Positions 62,423-64,000 of a stretch of DNA of 64,000 nucleotides are shown one piece after another. Numbering within the stretch: position 1 is the stretch's first letter; the number at the start of each line of letters is the position of its first letter. Source of the stretch: Crenothrix sp043729335 (GTDB taxonomy: Bacteria; Pseudomonadota; Gammaproteobacteria; Methylococcales; Methylomonadaceae); assembly GCF_043729335.1 (NCBI RefSeq), contig NZ_JAYTLQ010000057.1, positions 62,001 through 126,000 of the forward strand, given 5' to 3'. Both the position numbers and the translations under genes were made by a program. The notes under the pieces were generated by a model, which ran no database searches, was not told the origin of the DNA, and worked only from the letters and a program-made list of their open reading frames with translations.

Positions 62423-62992
62423 ATGCAAGACATAGTATTGCTGCCAATGAAACCACTACATGACTATAAACGTTTCACTATAATTGGATTAGGCCATTTA
62501 CTCTACGCAGCTTTTAACTGGGTGTTCGAACATATCATCTATGTTTACGCTGTATTCACATGGGGTATGTTGGTAGGCGGGGGATTGATGACCCTTCTTT
62601 CTTTGATCCAGTGCGCCTTAACTTTGAAGCTATATGAAAAAATGCAAATCGACTGGGTGGGTGCAGGTGCTTTGCATAACTGGGATAACCGAGAACCCTC
62701 AAGTTTATCGGGGCGTTTGTTTCGGCGCATCAGCAAAAAACCAAAAGCAGTGTTTGTTTTTTTGTGTGTGTTTTGTGATCCCTTTATCACCACTGCCTAC
62801 TTTCGTAAAGGTCGCTTTGACGGACTTACCGCACAAGACTGGCAAATATTTATAAAAAGTGTGATGGTCAGTAATAGCTATTGGATTTGCATTTCCGCGC
62901 TACTGGGGAATGGTATTGTCACAGCCTGGGAATGGGCGTGTATTCACACTCCTCTGACAACTTATTTATACCCTTTATTGGGATACAAATAG
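62423..62992 (+). CDS. Unrecognised membrane protein, 189 residues
   Basis: I do not recognise a family. The protein has about four hydrophobic segments (around residues 20-40, 42-66, 106-124 and 152-176 by eye) and a polar cytoplasmic-looking loop (residues ~70-105) with NWDNREPSSLSGRLFRRISKK. The start directly abuts the preceding micro-ORF stop; an internal ATG at 62447 is the alternative. Its place suggests a partner of the acyltransferase. Confidence 0.6.
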   Translation: MQDIVLLPMKPLHDYKRFTIIGLGHLLYAAFNWVFEHIIYVYAVFTWGMLVGGGLMTLLSLIQCALTLKLYEKMQIDWVGAGALHNWDNREPSSLSGRLFRRISKKPKAVFVFLCVFCDPFITTAYFRKGRFDGLTAQDWQIFIKSVMVSNSYWICISALLGNGIVTAWEWACIHTPLTTYLYPLLGYK

Positions 62993-63019
62993 CTCGTAAC
63001 CCTAAAATTAGAAAGCTTT

Positions 63020-63919
63020 ATGTTATCCCACAATTATTTAGATCAACAACCTATGCAAAAGACGCTTCGTGAATTTTTATATACTCCCATAGAAGAGGCT
63101 ATAGGAATACTGCATGCTCGGCAAAAACAACAGTTAGCGATACCTTTTTTAGATGTTCCCGAACCCTTACGTGTTTTTTCGGAATGGGAAAATAAGACTT
63201 ATCGACCTACCGCAGTTATGTTTCGTCAATCGGCTACCCCTAATTTTGAAATGGACCGGGTTTTAGGATTATGTGAAAAATACCAATTGGATCTTCTAAT
63301 TCTGACATTTCAGGAAGATAAATTCAGCCCTAATAACAATTGTAAATATGCGCTAGCACGCATGGGTTTTTTTGAAGGCTTAGGTCGTCAAGGTGGAAAA
63401 AAAATAAGTTACAGTACAATTCTTAACTTCAATCAATATAACGGGCTTCCATTAGGGGAATGTAAAACCTTCAGGGGGCAGCCATTCATGGAATTTCACC
63501 ATGGCTTGTTAATGCAAGAATTCCCTCAGATAAGCATCAACAATATATCCGATATCTCTGAATGGTTTATACGTAATCACATAAAAACGGGGAATTTATA
63601 TCAAGCAAATTTAAAACTTTTCTTGAAACATGCCATTCTTTTCGAGACTTTCGTATTATCAGGTAGTGAATTAAATTTTACCTTAAAGAAGGTTGTGCCG
63701 GCTTTTCAAGAAATTATTGACACCTACGGCATTAAACCACTTATTGTGAATTCCGAAGATCCCGACATGGAAGGCGACGATTATTGGCAGCTTTATCCTA
63801 AGCATCTACACCAATTTGCACCTTATGATCGACGTAAAACGCCCCGTTATGAGGCTCCGTTTGATAAGCTCATACCCGCGGAAATAAAACACAAAAAATG
63901 GACAATTCCATCAACATAA
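63020..63919 (+). CDS. Unrecognised soluble protein, 299 residues
   Basis: I do not recognise this protein. It lacks a signal peptide and membrane segments. Notable stretches are YRPTAVMFRQSATPNFEMDR, QLDLLILTFQEDKFSPNNNCKYALARM, a pair of histidines in MEFHHGLLMQEFP and the acidic SEDPDMEGDDYWQLYP. The start may be 63020 (preceded by a weak AGAAAG) or 63053. It follows the membrane protein by 27 bp and is the last gene visible on this plus-strand unit, with 81 bp left to the window end. Confidence 0.6.
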   Translation: MLSHNYLDQQPMQKTLREFLYTPIEEAIGILHARQKQQLAIPFLDVPEPLRVFSEWENKTYRPTAVMFRQSATPNFEMDRVLGLCEKYQLDLLILTFQEDKFSPNNNCKYALARMGFFEGLGRQGGKKISYSTILNFNQYNGLPLGECKTFRGQPFMEFHHGLLMQEFPQISINNISDISEWFIRNHIKTGNLYQANLKLFLKHAILFETFVLSGSELNFTLKKVVPAFQEIIDTYGIKPLIVNSEDPDMEGDDYWQLYPKHLHQFAPYDRRKTPRYEAPFDKLIPAEIKHKKWTIPST

Positions 63920-64000
63920 ACAGCACTATTTTCAAATCTCACTCGGGCTTATTTAGGGCGAGCTAAGACGGGTGGATTCTTAACCTTCCTGTCCGGCGAG

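Overview
The window reads as chromosomal DNA of a moderately AT-rich gammaproteobacterium and includes the replication origin. The evidence is the rpmH-dnaA-dnaN-recF-gyrB block, the coaBC-dut-algC-argB synteny known from Pseudomonas and relatives, the rpsU-dnaG-rpoD macromolecular-synthesis operon followed by tRNA-Ile(CAU), and an Aas-type acyltransferase/ligase. A methanotroph-like (Methylococcales) host is possible, but no diagnostic gene is present. No insertion sequence, prophage, CRISPR array or rRNA was seen.

Layout. 1-10.3 kb: the end of a pentapeptide-repeat gene, then a minus-strand cluster: haem-oxygenase-like oxidase, epimerase-type threonine dehydrogenase, KBL, gcvT, gcvP, a 31-residue Cys-containing micro-ORF, a macrodomain protein and acetoacetyl-CoA synthetase. 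Its core can turn threonine into acetyl-CoA, CO2, ammonia and methylene-tetrahydrofolate, though gcvH is absent here. 10.7-20.2 kb: purC, radC, coaBC, dut, algC, argB, a DUF4124 protein, yggT and proC. 20.5-30.6 kb: the origin region, with gyrB, recF, dnaN, a DnaA-box cluster, dnaA, rpmH, rnpA, yidD, yidC and mnmE, and two parS sites at the gyrB/recF junction. 30.7-40.7 kb: aas, a DUF6494 protein, thpR, nadK, recN, aguA, a lone GmrSD-like DUF262/DUF1524 protein (defence candidate) and lpxB.

40.7-45.7 kb: the minus-strand run metK-ahcY-metF-thyA-ppa, which joins the SAM cycle to methylene-folate use and pyrophosphate removal. 45.7-51.3 kb: tRNA-Ile(CAU), rpoD, dnaG, yqeY and rpsU, with tsaD divergent. 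51.3-60.8 kb: a tight minus-strand operon of two paralogous TonB-dependent receptors, a periplasmic YfiR-like protein, a hybrid histidine kinase with two receivers and an HPt domain, and a REC-GGDEF-EAL protein. It looks like a complete outer-membrane-to-c-di-GMP signalling route. 61.1-63.9 kb: a plus-strand accessory operon with an HGSNAT/DUF1624-like membrane acyltransferase, two micro-ORFs, a membrane protein and an unrecognised soluble protein.

The best candidates for undescribed biology are the receptor-YfiR-kinase-c-di-GMP operon, the 61.1-63.9 kb operon, the HDO-type oxidase beside the threonine/glycine/folate cluster, and the Cys-containing micro-ORF coupled to the macrodomain gene. 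Convergent gene ends are nearly fused throughout, and only one clear intrinsic terminator was found. All functions are read from motifs and gene order; no database search was run.
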